From Salvator merianae (Eukaryota; Chordata; Lepidosauria; Squamata; Teiidae): 64,000 nucleotides of DNA. How positions within the stretch are numbered: the first letter of the stretch is position 1; each line of letters opens with the position of its first letter. Below are positions 24,479 to 33,765 of this stretch, one piece after another. The notes beneath the pieces were generated by a model. The model worked only from the letters and a program-made list of their open reading frames with translations, was not told where the DNA came from and did no database searches. The stretch spans positions 75,473,838 to 75,537,837 of the forward strand of contig QVOM02000042.1 in the NCBI GenBank assembly GCA_003586115.2, in the 5' to 3' direction. The position numbers were made by a program, and so were the translations under genes.

Positions 24479-25758
24479 CTGTAAAAATGAAAAAAAGGAA
24501 TGCACATCATTAATCACTTTTTGAAAAATCAAATCCTACTTGTTCAACAGATTTACCAAATTTCTGAGGAGGAGTTATTTCTGAGAATCCTAATTACAAA
24601 GTTAAATTCAGTATTTAACTCTGTAAAATTTATATCACAACTGTGACACTAATAGTTGATTGGTATGAAAATGACCTCTGGAACTAGAGTGCTGCCATTT
24701 CTCTTTCTCCAACACAACTGCAAGGACAATTTACTTATCATTTTAGTGTACATTTTTGATTATGTATACACTGCGGGAAATGCTGGTTGGTTTATCCAGG
24801 GCTGTCCAAATTATAGCCCTGCAATTGTTGATGAACTGCAACTCCCAAAGAGCCCCAGTGAGTGTGCCAAAGCCAAGGAATGAAGGGAGCTGTTTAGCAA
24901 CAGCTGGGAGGAACATATTTTGGCTATTCCTGATTTCAACTATGGGTTGCTCAACAAACAGATTAAAGGCAGCATTCTCATAAGGACAAAATTCAAGCTG
25001 CTGCATGGAAAGCTTGCCCTGGGAAAGTTGTGGGCAACAATAAAACACAGGGGTCTGAAGTGACTCCACAGCTGGAATTGCTGGAAGAGACTGGAAGTGC
25101 CTCCTGAAGTCTGCCAGTGTGTTAATCCCCCATTGCATTTGCAGCTGCATTCTCAGCTATACGTTAACTCCCTGACTGCTATGACTGCTTACACAGCAGC
25201 CAAGATCCAAATGTAATGATGAAGTAGTAGTTTCACTGGGCTTCCTACTTGGCTGCCCTATAAAGTTGGCAGATGTGTTTGTCGATCCAGCCCCCCAGGA
25301 GACTAAAATAAATGGCTATATAGATAGAGCCAATGTGTGGTTTATGATCCTAGTTTTCTCAAGTGAATCAAAGACTATTATAATATATGCTCTATACCAA
25401 GGGCTTTGCAACTGTATCAAATCATGCCAGAATGATAATAAATGGGAAAAGTCTACTATGCACAAAATATACAGTATTTACTTTTAACGACAGTTTAAAA
25501 TATATTTGATTTTATATAGACTATCAACATTTGAGTTTAAAAGATAAAAATGCCCTGTATTAATATAACTAATAAATTAAAAAGCTTCTGATATATATAG
25601 CTTTACATGTGTGATGTGAAAAAAAACCTGACTGTTTTTAATATTCTTTTAGTAATACTGTACATTGTAAGCTACTTAAAATATTTTTTACTGAAAGGTA
25701 AGATAAGGTGGTTTAAACAGCAATAAAAGTAAGAATTCATTTACTGTATAGCCAATAC
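24479..25758. other. DNAH6 intron with a foldback repeat
   Basis: Around 24795-24915 is one arm and part of the other of a widespread reptile foldback repeat (CTGTCCAAATTATAGCCCTG, TGAACTGCAACTCCCAAAGA). The rest, including the open frame at 24743-25150, shows no recognisable gene. Confidence 0.4.
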
Positions 25759-25932
25759 CTGTCTTTCCTCCACTTCATGAAGCTCAGTTAACGCTTCTTC
25801 TTCAACAGCAAACCATTTTCGTTTCCCTGCGGAAGTTGTGGGTTGTAGTACTCCTGAAGCAATTAATTTTTCTCTGTTCTTTTGGTATATATATTCAGGT
25901 TGTTTGTGGTACTGATGTACTTTTAATGCAGG
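25759..25932 (-). CDS. DNAH6: DNAH6 coding exon 2 in this window
   Basis: 174 bases, 58 codons, phase 0 at both ends; acceptor TCCTCTGTTGAG, donor CAG|GTATTG. Encodes PALKVHQYHKQPEYIYQKNR at the start, matching the PVLKVYQ-HKQPEYIHEQNR stretch of mammalian DNAH6. The second half, KRKWFAVEEEALTELHEVEE, is acidic and lineage-variable. It continues directly from the IKLEPL end of the upstream exon. Confidence 0.82.
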
Positions 25933-26039
25933 CTCAACAGAGGATTAAAAAAGACAATTGTAATAAAACATCTATGAGAATTCTACATAATTAAAATGAA
26001 AACCATTTTAAAGTATATTTCTTTATTCTATTTATGTGT

Positions 26040-26110
26040 ATTTTATCCTGTCCTATACCAGAAGGTCTCAGGGTGGGTTACATAGTAAAAACAGATTAAA
26101 AAGAGTCCAC
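26040..26110. repeat. SINE/LINE tail fragment
   Basis: Reads TATTTTATCCTGTCCTATAC...GGTCTCAGGGTGGGTTACA, a decayed version of the common squamate repeat end that in better copies reads as a Pro/Leu-free non-coding tail. Approximate boundaries and weak assignment. Confidence 0.35.
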
Positions 26111-26179
26111 TAAAAACAACAGCAGTGCCTGAAAGTACGCGGGGGGAACTGTTTTCTCAGCCAAAGGCCAGGGCAAAAA

Positions 26180-26600
26180 GATATGTCTAGTGCAGACCCC
26201 TGACAACAGTTCACTTGGGATTGTCTCTCCCCACCTGGATAATCAATTACAGTGCACTCCTCTTGGCACCACTGTCTCATCCACACAATGAGGTTTCAGC
26301 TGGGCAGGTAGTGATTCAAAGAAAATCACTTTCTACCTGGAAACATAAATTTAACTTTCAGCACCCTAACTACATTTTCACACATCATTGATGTCCACAT
26401 ATACCATGTCCACTGCCTCGTCAACAGCGCTACCATTACCTTTGCACTACAAAGATAAGTCACCATGTTCTGCCCATCACACATCCATCTATATTCCTAG
26501 TAACTGAATTACCCACTAATTCAGAAGCCCTGTTCCCTCGGATGAAAATCCTTGGTGCAAGAAGAAACTTGTCTGCCATCTAAGAAAGGAGTATATTCTA
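26180..26600 (-). mobile_element. CR1-type LINE fragment, ORF1 esterase region, decayed
   Basis: Matches the better-preserved copy at 58380-58760 through ACTGAATTACCCACTAATTC, CATCTATATTCCTAGTAA and related blocks. That copy reads, on the minus strand, like the GDSL-type esterase of CR1 ORF1. This copy has many stops. Confidence 0.5.
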
Positions 26601-27460
26601 AGGGAATACTTCCCTTTTTCTTGGAGTGATCCTCTCTATCTTTATTCTCCTTAATAACAAAAGAGCTATCACCCTGGGATTGAGGTTGGGATATCACATC
26701 CTAAAAGCCCGATTCATCCGTATCTCTTCTATCTCAGCTGTTCGAGATAAGCTGCTTTGGTATCTAGGGATCAGTTTTGGTATCTAGAGATTAATTTTCT
26801 AAGGACCAGAAGTTTACTGTATTGAGCACAAATCTACCATCTTTATCCAGAAGGCAGATTATCATATATGTCACACTCACTACAGAATACTGGGTAGCCC
26901 ATGCAGCGATGCTGGTTCTCTACCTGCATATCTATTGAGCTGATTAGGACATTGAAGAGAATGGTGCTTAAAAAGCAAAAGAAAAACAGAAGTGAATGAG
27001 GAAGAAACGGCCTCCCCTTAACTTACCCTGCTGAATTCTTGTTTTTAGCTACCTTCCAACAGAGGTCAAGCTTAGAGTGTTCCCACACTTTTCAGTATAC
27101 AAAGAGGTCCAGAGGCCTCCCTCTTGTCCAAAGAAGAGAATGCCCCTTCTAGTATGCTCCTTTCACACTGGATGGAACACAGACTAGATAAGGCAACTGG
27201 TATACTTTAGAAAAGTCTACTAGTGTTCTAGCCAATGGTAAATCGGCCATTGAACTGTGCGGAAGGCACACATCTCCATAGCCCAGTTTACTAGGGAACC
27301 CACAGTGTACTGCTGAAATGGGTCCCCTAGGGACTCCAAGGCCAGGAACATTCATTCCTTGTGAAGGCCAGTTCTGAAGCTCATGCCAGCTTTGGGATCA
27401 TTGCAGGGGTTGTCCCAGAACAGCCGTTCCAATAGGACAGTCTTGTTCCAGGGTCTTTTG
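26601..27460. other. DNAH6 intron, no gene seen
   Basis: No coding exon or named repeat recognised. A stretch near 27085-27340 has the GC level and TTTCACAC/CACACTTTT ends expected of another small DNA element, but no target duplication is visible. Confidence 0.3.
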
Positions 27461-27466
27461 ACTCTT

Positions 27467-27822
27467 TACACTAGTGAGTTTCAGGACGCTCACTAATGAG
27501 GTGTGTCCACACTTTGCAGAGGCCCTGGTGCTTGGGAGCAGACTACAGCTGCTCCTGATCATACCTTGCTCTGGAGCACAAAATCATGCTCCACAGCTCT
27601 ACCACAAATAGCTAGACTGCACCTGGTATACTCTCTCTCAGCTGTGCAGTCGTGCAGCATTTCTGGTTGCCAAGGCAGGGCCAGAGGTTTCCTGGCTGCT
27701 GTCATGGTGTAGGCCACCAGCATTCACACTGCACATGCTGGTAGCCTGTTGCCAGCATAGTTCGAATGGCTTTCATGCTGCAAGGTCTGTTCTAAGGTGG
27801 AAGGTGCAAAAAGGCCCCCAGA
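27467..27822. mobile_element. hAT-type MITE, about 355 bp
   Basis: Left end GGTCTTTTGACTCTTTACACT, right end AAGGTGGAAGGTGCAAAAAGGCCC. It shares TTTCCTGGCTGCTGTCATGG and GGCCACCAGCATTCACACTG with the copy at 55446-55806 and, more weakly, with 15303-15705. Confidence 0.6.
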
Positions 27823-28015
27823 TATGTGGAATGCTCCAACTGGTGGACCACTCCAGCTTAACCAATCTTCCCAAAACAGTGCACTGAAGGTAAGTGTGAA
27901 AACACCCTTAAATTAACATTTTAGAGCTTTGGGGTCTTTAAAGGGAGAAACCATCTTTGCAGACAAATTCATATTTTAGGCTGATTCAGATTATACTTTG
28001 TCTTGAATTTGAACT

Positions 28016-28153
28016 ATGGCCCTTTCTGCACTTGGCCTTATTGCGGATTATATCTTGGAATAGGGACCTGCCATCTACATGCTAGTGCAAACTATAAAAG
28101 GTCTTGCCCAGGGCCTATAATCTGGAATAGGTCGAAGTGCAGAAAGGCCCTTT
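28016..28153. mobile_element. Short hAT-type MITE, 138 bp
   Basis: Ends TGGCCCTTTCTGCACTTGG and CGAAGTGCAGAAAGGCCC form a terminal inverted repeat. The interior carries GATTATATCTTGGAATAGG against CCTATAATCTGGAATAGG. It is similar to parts of 8860-8995. Confidence 0.65.
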
Positions 28154-28160
28154 ATTTCAA

Positions 28161-28695
28161 ACTGTTCACATTTTCCACCTTAGAATGGGCTAATTAGCCC
28201 ATTCTAAGGTGGAATAAATGCCAATGTGCAGACACTGTCTGCACTATGGGGCCTAAAAACCTACCTGGAGCCAGCTACCGGCATTCGTTTCTGCGGCGAT
28301 GAGCATGTGCCCAATCAGGCACCAGAACGCCGGCTGGGGCGCAGCATGGCCCCATCCGTGATCGCAGACCCAACTGGGGCATCATGGGCCCAATTGGGGG
28401 TCTTATGGGACCAATTGGGCCTGATGACTCCATTGTGCATGCATGATTGCATCATGCATGTGCAATGGGCACATCACATGGAAGATGGTTGCCACTGCAG
28501 TGAAGGTAAGTGCAAATGGAACCTTATCTGAAGCTCATTTTGAGCTTCAAGTAACGTTCCAGACTACTATTTTGTGCACCAGTGATATCCGCGATCAGGA
28601 GCAAATGAAGCCCACTCCCAGCCGCTCAGGCTGTCCTCTGGTGCAAACGCACTTGGCTAGCAAGCATGCTTGATACTTGCTAGGCCAAAGCGCAA
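28161..28695. mobile_element. hAT-type MITE, about 535 bp
   Basis: Begins near TTCACATTTTCCACCTTAG with a perfect hairpin, CACCTTAGAATGGGCTAATT and its complement ending CTAAGGTGG, and ends GGCCAAAGCGCAAACAGGCCC. The element at 37612-38099 has the same start hairpin and the same end. GC-rich core without a meaningful reading frame. Confidence 0.65.
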
Positions 28696-29348
28696 ACAGG
28701 CCCAGAGTAAGCAAACAAGGAGAGCTAAAAAGAGATTAGAGGAATCTGGTGTAGAAACTGCTGGTGTCATGGCTGGTTTGTGTAGTTTATCACCTCTGTT
28801 TTGGAGATGGTCAATATTTAACTGGCTCCTTAAAACAGTATGCCTGATCTCCTTCTCATTTGCTTTTAAAAAGTGTTGAAAATTTTATTATTTTGGCTGA
28901 TATTAATTGAAAGCTTTGACTGTTTTGCAGTCCTGTTTTCTATTTTTGAGTTTGAAGGGATTTAAAATTGTTTTGCTATATTATATTTTGTAAGTACTGT
29001 TGTAAATTGCCTTGATCAGTCACTTTCTCGGAAGTATTATTTGCATAAAACAAGACATTTTTAAAGGACCCCAAAAGTTATTATATTTCTTTTTGTCTAG
29101 GGATGAAAATACTTCTACCTGATGAAAATAGTACATCATTTCTGATTTTTTTCAGGAAACCCTTCCTCCCCGCATTATTCAAAATGAAGCAACATAAAAT
29201 CTTAGCCCCAGATATGCTTATGTAAGTGCACACAGGAATGCAATCAAAATACAGAAGTAGTCAATGCTTTCAGAGAATTTCACAGGAATCCAGCACAGAA
29301 AAATGAAGTAAAAATGGGACCTACATGTTACATTATAATCTAACCTAC
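28696..29348. other. DNAH6 intron; includes the parent sequence of a segmental duplication
   Basis: No gene. The last part (29178-29348), together with the adjacent exon to 29423, is the copy source of the duplicate at 31271-31517. Confidence 0.6.
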
Positions 29349-29615
29349 CAAAGGTTCCAATTTTATGGGCTGTTGGCGTTTTCTGGTTCTTTCCTGTGAT
29401 TTTGTATAATGTTCAAATTTCAGAGCTTCAGGATTTGCTGGTATCTGTCTTGGAGCCATACTCATCAATCTTTTTCTCAACTCATTCTTTGAAGGGGACC
29501 TTCTGCAGCTTTCTCCCTCTGAACTCTCTTGCTCGCTTCTGCCAACTACAGTAGAATCTGATGATTGTGGAGAGACTTGTATAGAAGGCAATGACACCTT
29601 TCTGGACATTGTTCC
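29349..29615 (-). CDS. DNAH6: DNAH6 first coding exon with the probable start codon
   Basis: 267 bases; acceptor TGATTTGCAG before GGAACA and donor TTG|GTAGGT. The probable initiator is the ATG at 29609-29607, giving 87 codons from MSRKVSLPSI to IKLEPL. An in-frame ATG further upstream (29636) lies in the intron side of the acceptor and is not used if this splice site is right. The N-terminal 60 residues are Ser-rich and low complexity (SEQESSEGES) and do not resemble mammalian DNAH6 in an obvious way. The end, FEHYTKSQERTRKRQQPIKL, matches the TKAQEKTRKRQQPIKLEPL block of mammalian DNAH6. Phase 0 at the donor joins it to 25932. Confidence 0.8.
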
Positions 29616-29992
29616 CTGCAAATCAAAACATATCATTTTGGAAAACTAACACAAGTCTAAAGTAATGAAACTACTTTATTCTTCTATAGTTGAAATGAAT
29701 TCAACAGGAAAAAAAATCACAAGAAAATTAGCTTCCACAAACCTATGCTACTACAGAAAAAATGGATCTAATCACTATCAGACTGAGGAAAGAAACTGTC
29801 AAAAGGGCTTTGTTTGGTTTGAGTAGTTGGTAACTTTTGTTTCTGCGGGAGAAAAAATGAAAGGCATGTTTCTAAAGGAAACTTTTATGTAGGATAAGCA
29901 ATTCTGGCAACAAAAGTGAAACTGTTATCAGTTTCAAATACATTTTGGACCAGCGCTTGCTGCATCCAGAAAACGCTAATTCATTTCTCTTA

Positions 29993-30043
29993 TATTTGGA
30001 TATTCCAGAACTGAGCGTGAAAGCTGTTCTGGAATATCCAAAT
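29993..30043. repeat. Perfect 19-bp inverted repeat in the first intron
   Basis: TATTTGGATATTCCAGAAC at 29993-30011 is exactly complementary to 30025-30043, with a 13-base loop. It lies between the promoter and the first coding exon of DNAH6. It may be a remnant of a small DNA element or a structured intronic RNA. Confidence 0.85.
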
Positions 30044-30239
30044 ACAGCGCAATAAGTAAGCAATGTCTGCCTGCAATAGCCACTGAAAACGGCGCCAAAA
30101 AAAGGGGGAAAGCTACTCCTTGCAGCACTGGCAAGCAGCGTTGGCCTGAAAAATGCAGATATCCCAACCTGGATTGCACACAGCAATTCCACAGTTCTTG
30201 CAGCATTTGGGGACTTTAAAGGTCTGGCGTGGAACTAAG

Positions 30240-30900
30240 GAGAAATTAGCTCGAGTCTAATTTATACCACAAGCAGAGTCGTCCTTCCTCCGCAAGCGGC
30301 AGCTCGCCCTGTCCCGCTGCGGTTTATACAGGTGAGCTCCCCGGTCCTTATTCATTCCCCTCTGCCTGCAGGCAACCATTATCTGCCGGCAGTTGAATCC
30401 GGGACTGCCTGAGGGGGCAACAGTTGGAGGGAAGTCGAGCAGGGAAATCTGGCGTGGCAAGTGGGGCGCGGCGGAGTCGAATACCTGTACCGAGAAAGAT
30501 GCTCTCTGAAGGTCGAGAGGAAACCACGGCAAGACGCCACTTCTTGCATTTACCTTTTCTCCGTTAAGGGCGGGGGGGGGGGATATTCGGGATGGCCACC
30601 TGACGCTTTTGGACCTCCGCCCACACAGCTACAGCAGCTTCTTCCCCAAGTTCCCTCTCCAAAGAGTCCTCCCGTTGCTAAGCAACTACCCCTTCGCCTG
30701 CCCTAACCCATAGTTCCTTGAACGGGACAGGAGGAAGAGCGAGCTTGCGTTACTATGGTTACAAGAAACGCCGCCGGGCCGGCACGCCTCTCTTGCGACA
30801 CCCAATCAAAGCAAAGAGAGTCGCCGACGTTGATTTGTGTCCCGCACTATTTTGGCTGCTGAGCTCGGGCAAACAAGCGGGAAGGTTTTCAAAATGAGGG
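30240..30900 (-). promoter_or_regulatory. DNAH6: CpG-rich promoter and probable non-coding first exon of DNAH6
   Basis: The only clearly CpG-dense block between 8 and 37 kb, directly upstream of the first coding exon on the minus strand. It has many CG dinucleotides, a G-rich run (about 30569-30582) and CCAAT (30802-30806, inverted relative to the gene). It also holds an RFX X-box at 30674-30686. A plausible splice donor of a 5' UTR exon is AAAAG|GTAAATG, giving an exon edge at 30554; a second candidate is CAG|GTATTC with an edge at 30485. The transcription start itself is not visible. No TATA box is evident, as is usual for ciliary gene promoters. Confidence 0.65.
30674..30686. promoter_or_regulatory. 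RFX X-box, palindromic
   Basis: GTTGCTAAGCAAC is a perfect 13-base palindrome and fits the X-box bound by RFX factors (half-site RGYAAC present on both strands). RFX2/RFX3 drive axonemal dynein genes in vertebrates. The site lies about 120-200 bases upstream of the candidate first-exon donors of DNAH6, a typical promoter-proximal position. Confidence 0.75.
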
Positions 30901-31270
30901 TGTATTTTCGCCTTTCTTCAGCACTCGGTTAAGGACTTCGTAATGACCCTCTTCAATATTATTAATCACTGCCTTCCATTAAGTACGCTTGCCAATTAGC
31001 AGTTTCACTGAAAAATTATCAGTTCTTTGGCAGACGGAAATCAAAGCAAAATTAAGATCCCTTATGGCATGCTACCGCTTTCAATGTTTTCTATGTCGTA
31101 ATGTCAGAGGAGCAGTTTACACACCAGTAAAATAAAATAAAACAAACATTTTGCTTTGAAAAGACAAACGATAACACATATTTACACAAAATTTGTATAA
31201 GTGCTGTACAGATGCTCGTTGTTAATGGGCAACTTCAATCGCCTTCTTGTTCTTTTCGCGGTAATTTGCA

Positions 31271-31517
31271 TTTCAAAATTAAGTAGCATGAAGCCTCAGC
31301 CGCAGATATGCACGTTTAAATGCACACAGGAATGCAATAAAAATGTAGGAAAAGTCAATGCTTTCAGAGAACTTCACAGGAAGCTAGGACAGAAAACTTA
31401 AGTAAAAACAAGTTCTACATATTGTATTACAATCTAACCTACTGAAGGTTCCAATTTTATGAGCTGCTGACACTTTCTGGTTCTTTCCTGTGATTTTGTA
31501 TAATGTTCAAATTTCAG
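31271..31517 (-). repeat. Segmental duplicate of the DNAH6 first coding exon and adjoining intron
   Basis: About 247 bases that match 29178-29423 along their whole length (for example GGTTCTTTCCTGTGATTTTG and AATGCTTTCAGAGAA), about 2.1 kb upstream of the original and in the same orientation. The copy includes the splice donor and 75 coding bases, and stops within the exon at CAAATTTCAG. Confidence 0.88.
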
Positions 31518-31754
31518 GTTCCCGCGTTTCAGGGATAAGGGTTGCAGATATTTCTGTGAGTAGCTGCCGACAGAGAAGTCTGAGCAGCTCCCTTCAAGAA
31601 AAGTTACACGTTTTGGTTTGCTCTGCTTACTGCTTGCTTGACCAATGCGTTTCATAACGCATCCTTTTCCACCACGAGAGGCAACTTGGCTTTTACTTTT
31701 CGGTCTTACTATATCACTTGGGCGCCATCTAGCGTCACGTCTTCTGCCCAAGAT
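31443..31754 (-). CDS. Possible alternative first coding exon of DNAH6 (duplicated exon 2 fused to a new open frame)
   Basis: The duplicated exon end (LKFEHYTKSQERTRK, with changes RQQP to CQQL and EPL to EPS) is continuous with an open frame that extends upstream to a TAG just past 31754. The frame has no ATG at its left limit; the first in-frame ATG starts MKRIGQASSKQSKPKR, about 45 residues before the duplicated block. The donor, TCA|GTAGGT at 31442, is intact and phase 0, so splicing to the exon at 25932 would keep the frame. The unique part is Lys/Arg-rich and moderately CpG-rich. It could be a real alternative N-terminus or only a frame that has not decayed yet; there is no transcript evidence here. 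Confidence 0.35.
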
Positions 31755-32690
31755 AGCTTTCTATTTTGACCCAGTCCATAACGTATGGTAGAGCTGATGA
31801 GGTTGATTTTTTTTTATTAAAACTGTCAGGCACGAATAGAAACAACTACTCTTTATAAGGTGATGACTGCAGAATAAGAGGAGATACAATAGGGTTCTAC
31901 ATAGATACTATGTTGGTTGCACAGTTGACCAGATGTAGTGACTGTCCTTTTGGGCAATCGTTATTTTAAATCCTATCCAAGGATTTGGATCAATGGCAGG
32001 ATACACACAGCACTTTAATAGTGCTACACAAGCACTTGAAGCAAATCACCATAAGAGCTTGTAATAGTGCTTTAATGCCAGAACAAGAGAAAGCTCTCTC
32101 ATAAGATTTTCTCCAGTTGTATCACAGTGCTGCTGCCCTAACATGTGTGCAGACTTTCCTGGACCAGTTCATAAGGTCAAGTATCATGGACTTATTTTGC
32201 AATGCACACATAATGGCTGACTTCTGGAGCTATTTTCTGTACCTCTCAAAAAAGACGTGGCCAAAAACATTAAAGCCAAGGAACAAAAGTTCCGTGCCTT
32301 CAGGATTTTCATGGCCAGGAGCAGGGGAAGAAGCATACAATCAGCATACTTCCTATTCTAAGGGCTCGAGCCCTTGCTTGCAAGTGAAAGTATTATTTTA
32401 CAGGGTTTCTTATATCTTTCAAATATGTCTTCTGTTACTACTGTTATTATAATTAAATAACATTACATTACAACTTTATGCAAATTTTAAACAAATAAAT
32501 GTCAACTATGTTACAAAAGAAAATTTGCTTGCAGATGTCTTAATGTATATCATTGTCCTTTTTAACATTATGGTTGTGATGCTGAAGATAAGAGCATTTT
32601 TATTGCTAAAGATTGCCTTTCTTGATTTGTTTGATGCATCATCTCTCTAGGGGCCTTTAACGTATAAAAGTATACTGTGGATTATTCTGC
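31755..32690. other. Intergenic, no gene seen
   Basis: Upstream of DNAH6. No recognisable domain in the open frame at 32117-32452, and no named repeat identified by eye. Confidence 0.4.
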
Positions 32691-33190
32691 ACCCATTGTT
32701 TTATGAATGACCCTGATAGGACCACAGAGCTTGTCATAGTTTAGAGGAAGTCAAGAGTATCCATATGGCAACAAAGGCAGCAGTTTTTTCATAACCTTAG
32801 CAAGAATTGCACCTAACAGTTCAGTAACTTCCTGAACTACTTTTATTTGATTCTTTCAGAGGCAACTGATTTTGATTCGTAGATCTCAATATCTTGTGAC
32901 CTTCTGCCATTCTTTGTCCTCAATTCTACAGTCCCATGGAATTCTACAGTCCCCAGTTCTACAGTCCCATGTATTATTATTCTTTTCTACCACAGTTATG
33001 TCAAATGTATCACAATTCAACAGTTTATCTGTCTGGACTTTAAAATACCATAACATTTTTAACTTCACTATCTTTCACAATATCTTCTAGTCTGTTTCCC
33101 ACCATTTCTTCCCAGTGGGTAAGCTGAGGTGTTTACATAGGTTCCACTGGAACATTTCTTCAACTTTATTGTGACATTTCATATATTTGT
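32690..33190 (-). mobile_element. R4/Dong-like LINE fragment (C-terminal restriction-like endonuclease)
   Basis: Read on the minus strand with a few stops, the segment gives WNLCKHLSLPTGKKWWE, then KVQTDKLLNCDTFDITVVEK and RIEDKEWQKVTRYRDL. The order QTDK, D-ITVVEK, DSRI-DKE, KVTKY-DL is what I know from the C-terminus of R4/Dong-type non-LTR elements, whose endonuclease has a PD-D/E-K fold. It is short, decayed and without the RT domain. Could be another REL-type LINE. Confidence 0.55.
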
Positions 33191-33640
33191 TCTATGTGAC
33201 CTTACTGAATGAGCTAATGAGGTGATTTGCAGTTTCATCTATTTCTTCATACAATCTGTGCTCGATATTTGTGATTTTTTTTTTAATGTTTGCCTTCACA
33301 ATGTTCATTTGTAGGGTTTGCTCCTGGGCTCCATCTTGTTTCTGTTGCAGGGTTTTCATATTTCAGTGATGCAAAAGGTATGATGGGGCCAGCTTACTGG
33401 AAAGGTCACCCATGCCAGACAAACCTTTGCTGAGAAGCTGCCCTAAGTCATCCCCAAGCCCTTTCAACATAGTGCCAAAGAAACTAATGAATTCTATACA
33501 AGATTAGTCCCCACCTGGGTCAACAAGGACTGCACCACATGCTAGAGCTCTTTGGCATTAAGAAAAGAATAGGTTACCAGACTCAGTGACTTTTATTAAA
33601 CAAGCAGACGAAAGCACTGAAAAACTGCTGGAAGAAACAC
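33191..33640. other. Intergenic, no gene seen
   Basis: Contains a short T run near 33267 and no identifiable gene. Confidence 0.35.
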
Positions 33641-33765
33641 TACAATCTTTCTGGGAATTAACTTGTGGGGTTCCATAGGGATTGATATTGTCTCCCTTGC
33701 TCTTTAATATCTGTATGAAACCTCTGGGAGAGGTCATCAGGAGATCTGGAGTGATTTGTATACGT
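33640..33765 (+). mobile_element. L2-clade LINE fragment (RT)
   Basis: Plus-strand reading gives GVP-G-ILSPLLFNICMKPLGEVIRRSGV, clearly the same RT block as GIPQGSILSPMLFNIYMKLLGKVIRRFGV at the left end of the window. One stop replaces the Gln of GVPQG. Short and dead. Confidence 0.75.

Larger units (their letters stand above)
10794..29615 (-). other. DNAH6: DNAH6 gene, 5' portion (gene span of the seven coding exons)
   Basis: Seven exons with consensus GT-AG sites join without a frame break: lengths 267, 174, 251, 268, 135, 124 and 145 bases, with 261 coding bases in the first. They give 1358 coding bases, about 453 residues of the N-terminal tail of an inner-arm axonemal dynein heavy chain (full-length DNAH6 is roughly 4,100-4,200 residues). 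The gene name rests on conserved blocks that I recognise from vertebrate DNAH6, for example TRKRQQPIKLEPL, ENKNLGFLYMTPAVP, WRKNVRSKKI and MTYTEQA. DNAH6 drives ciliary and flagellar beating. Motor AAA domains lie outside the window. The neighbouring TRABD2A supports the assignment, since both are neighbours on human chromosome 2p11.2. Confidence 0.8.

Noticed and set aside
31434..31751. 105-residue protein starting at 31751
   Set aside because: The codon at that position is TTG, not a normal eukaryotic start; the first in-frame ATG is internal, so only the spliced alternative exon idea is kept.
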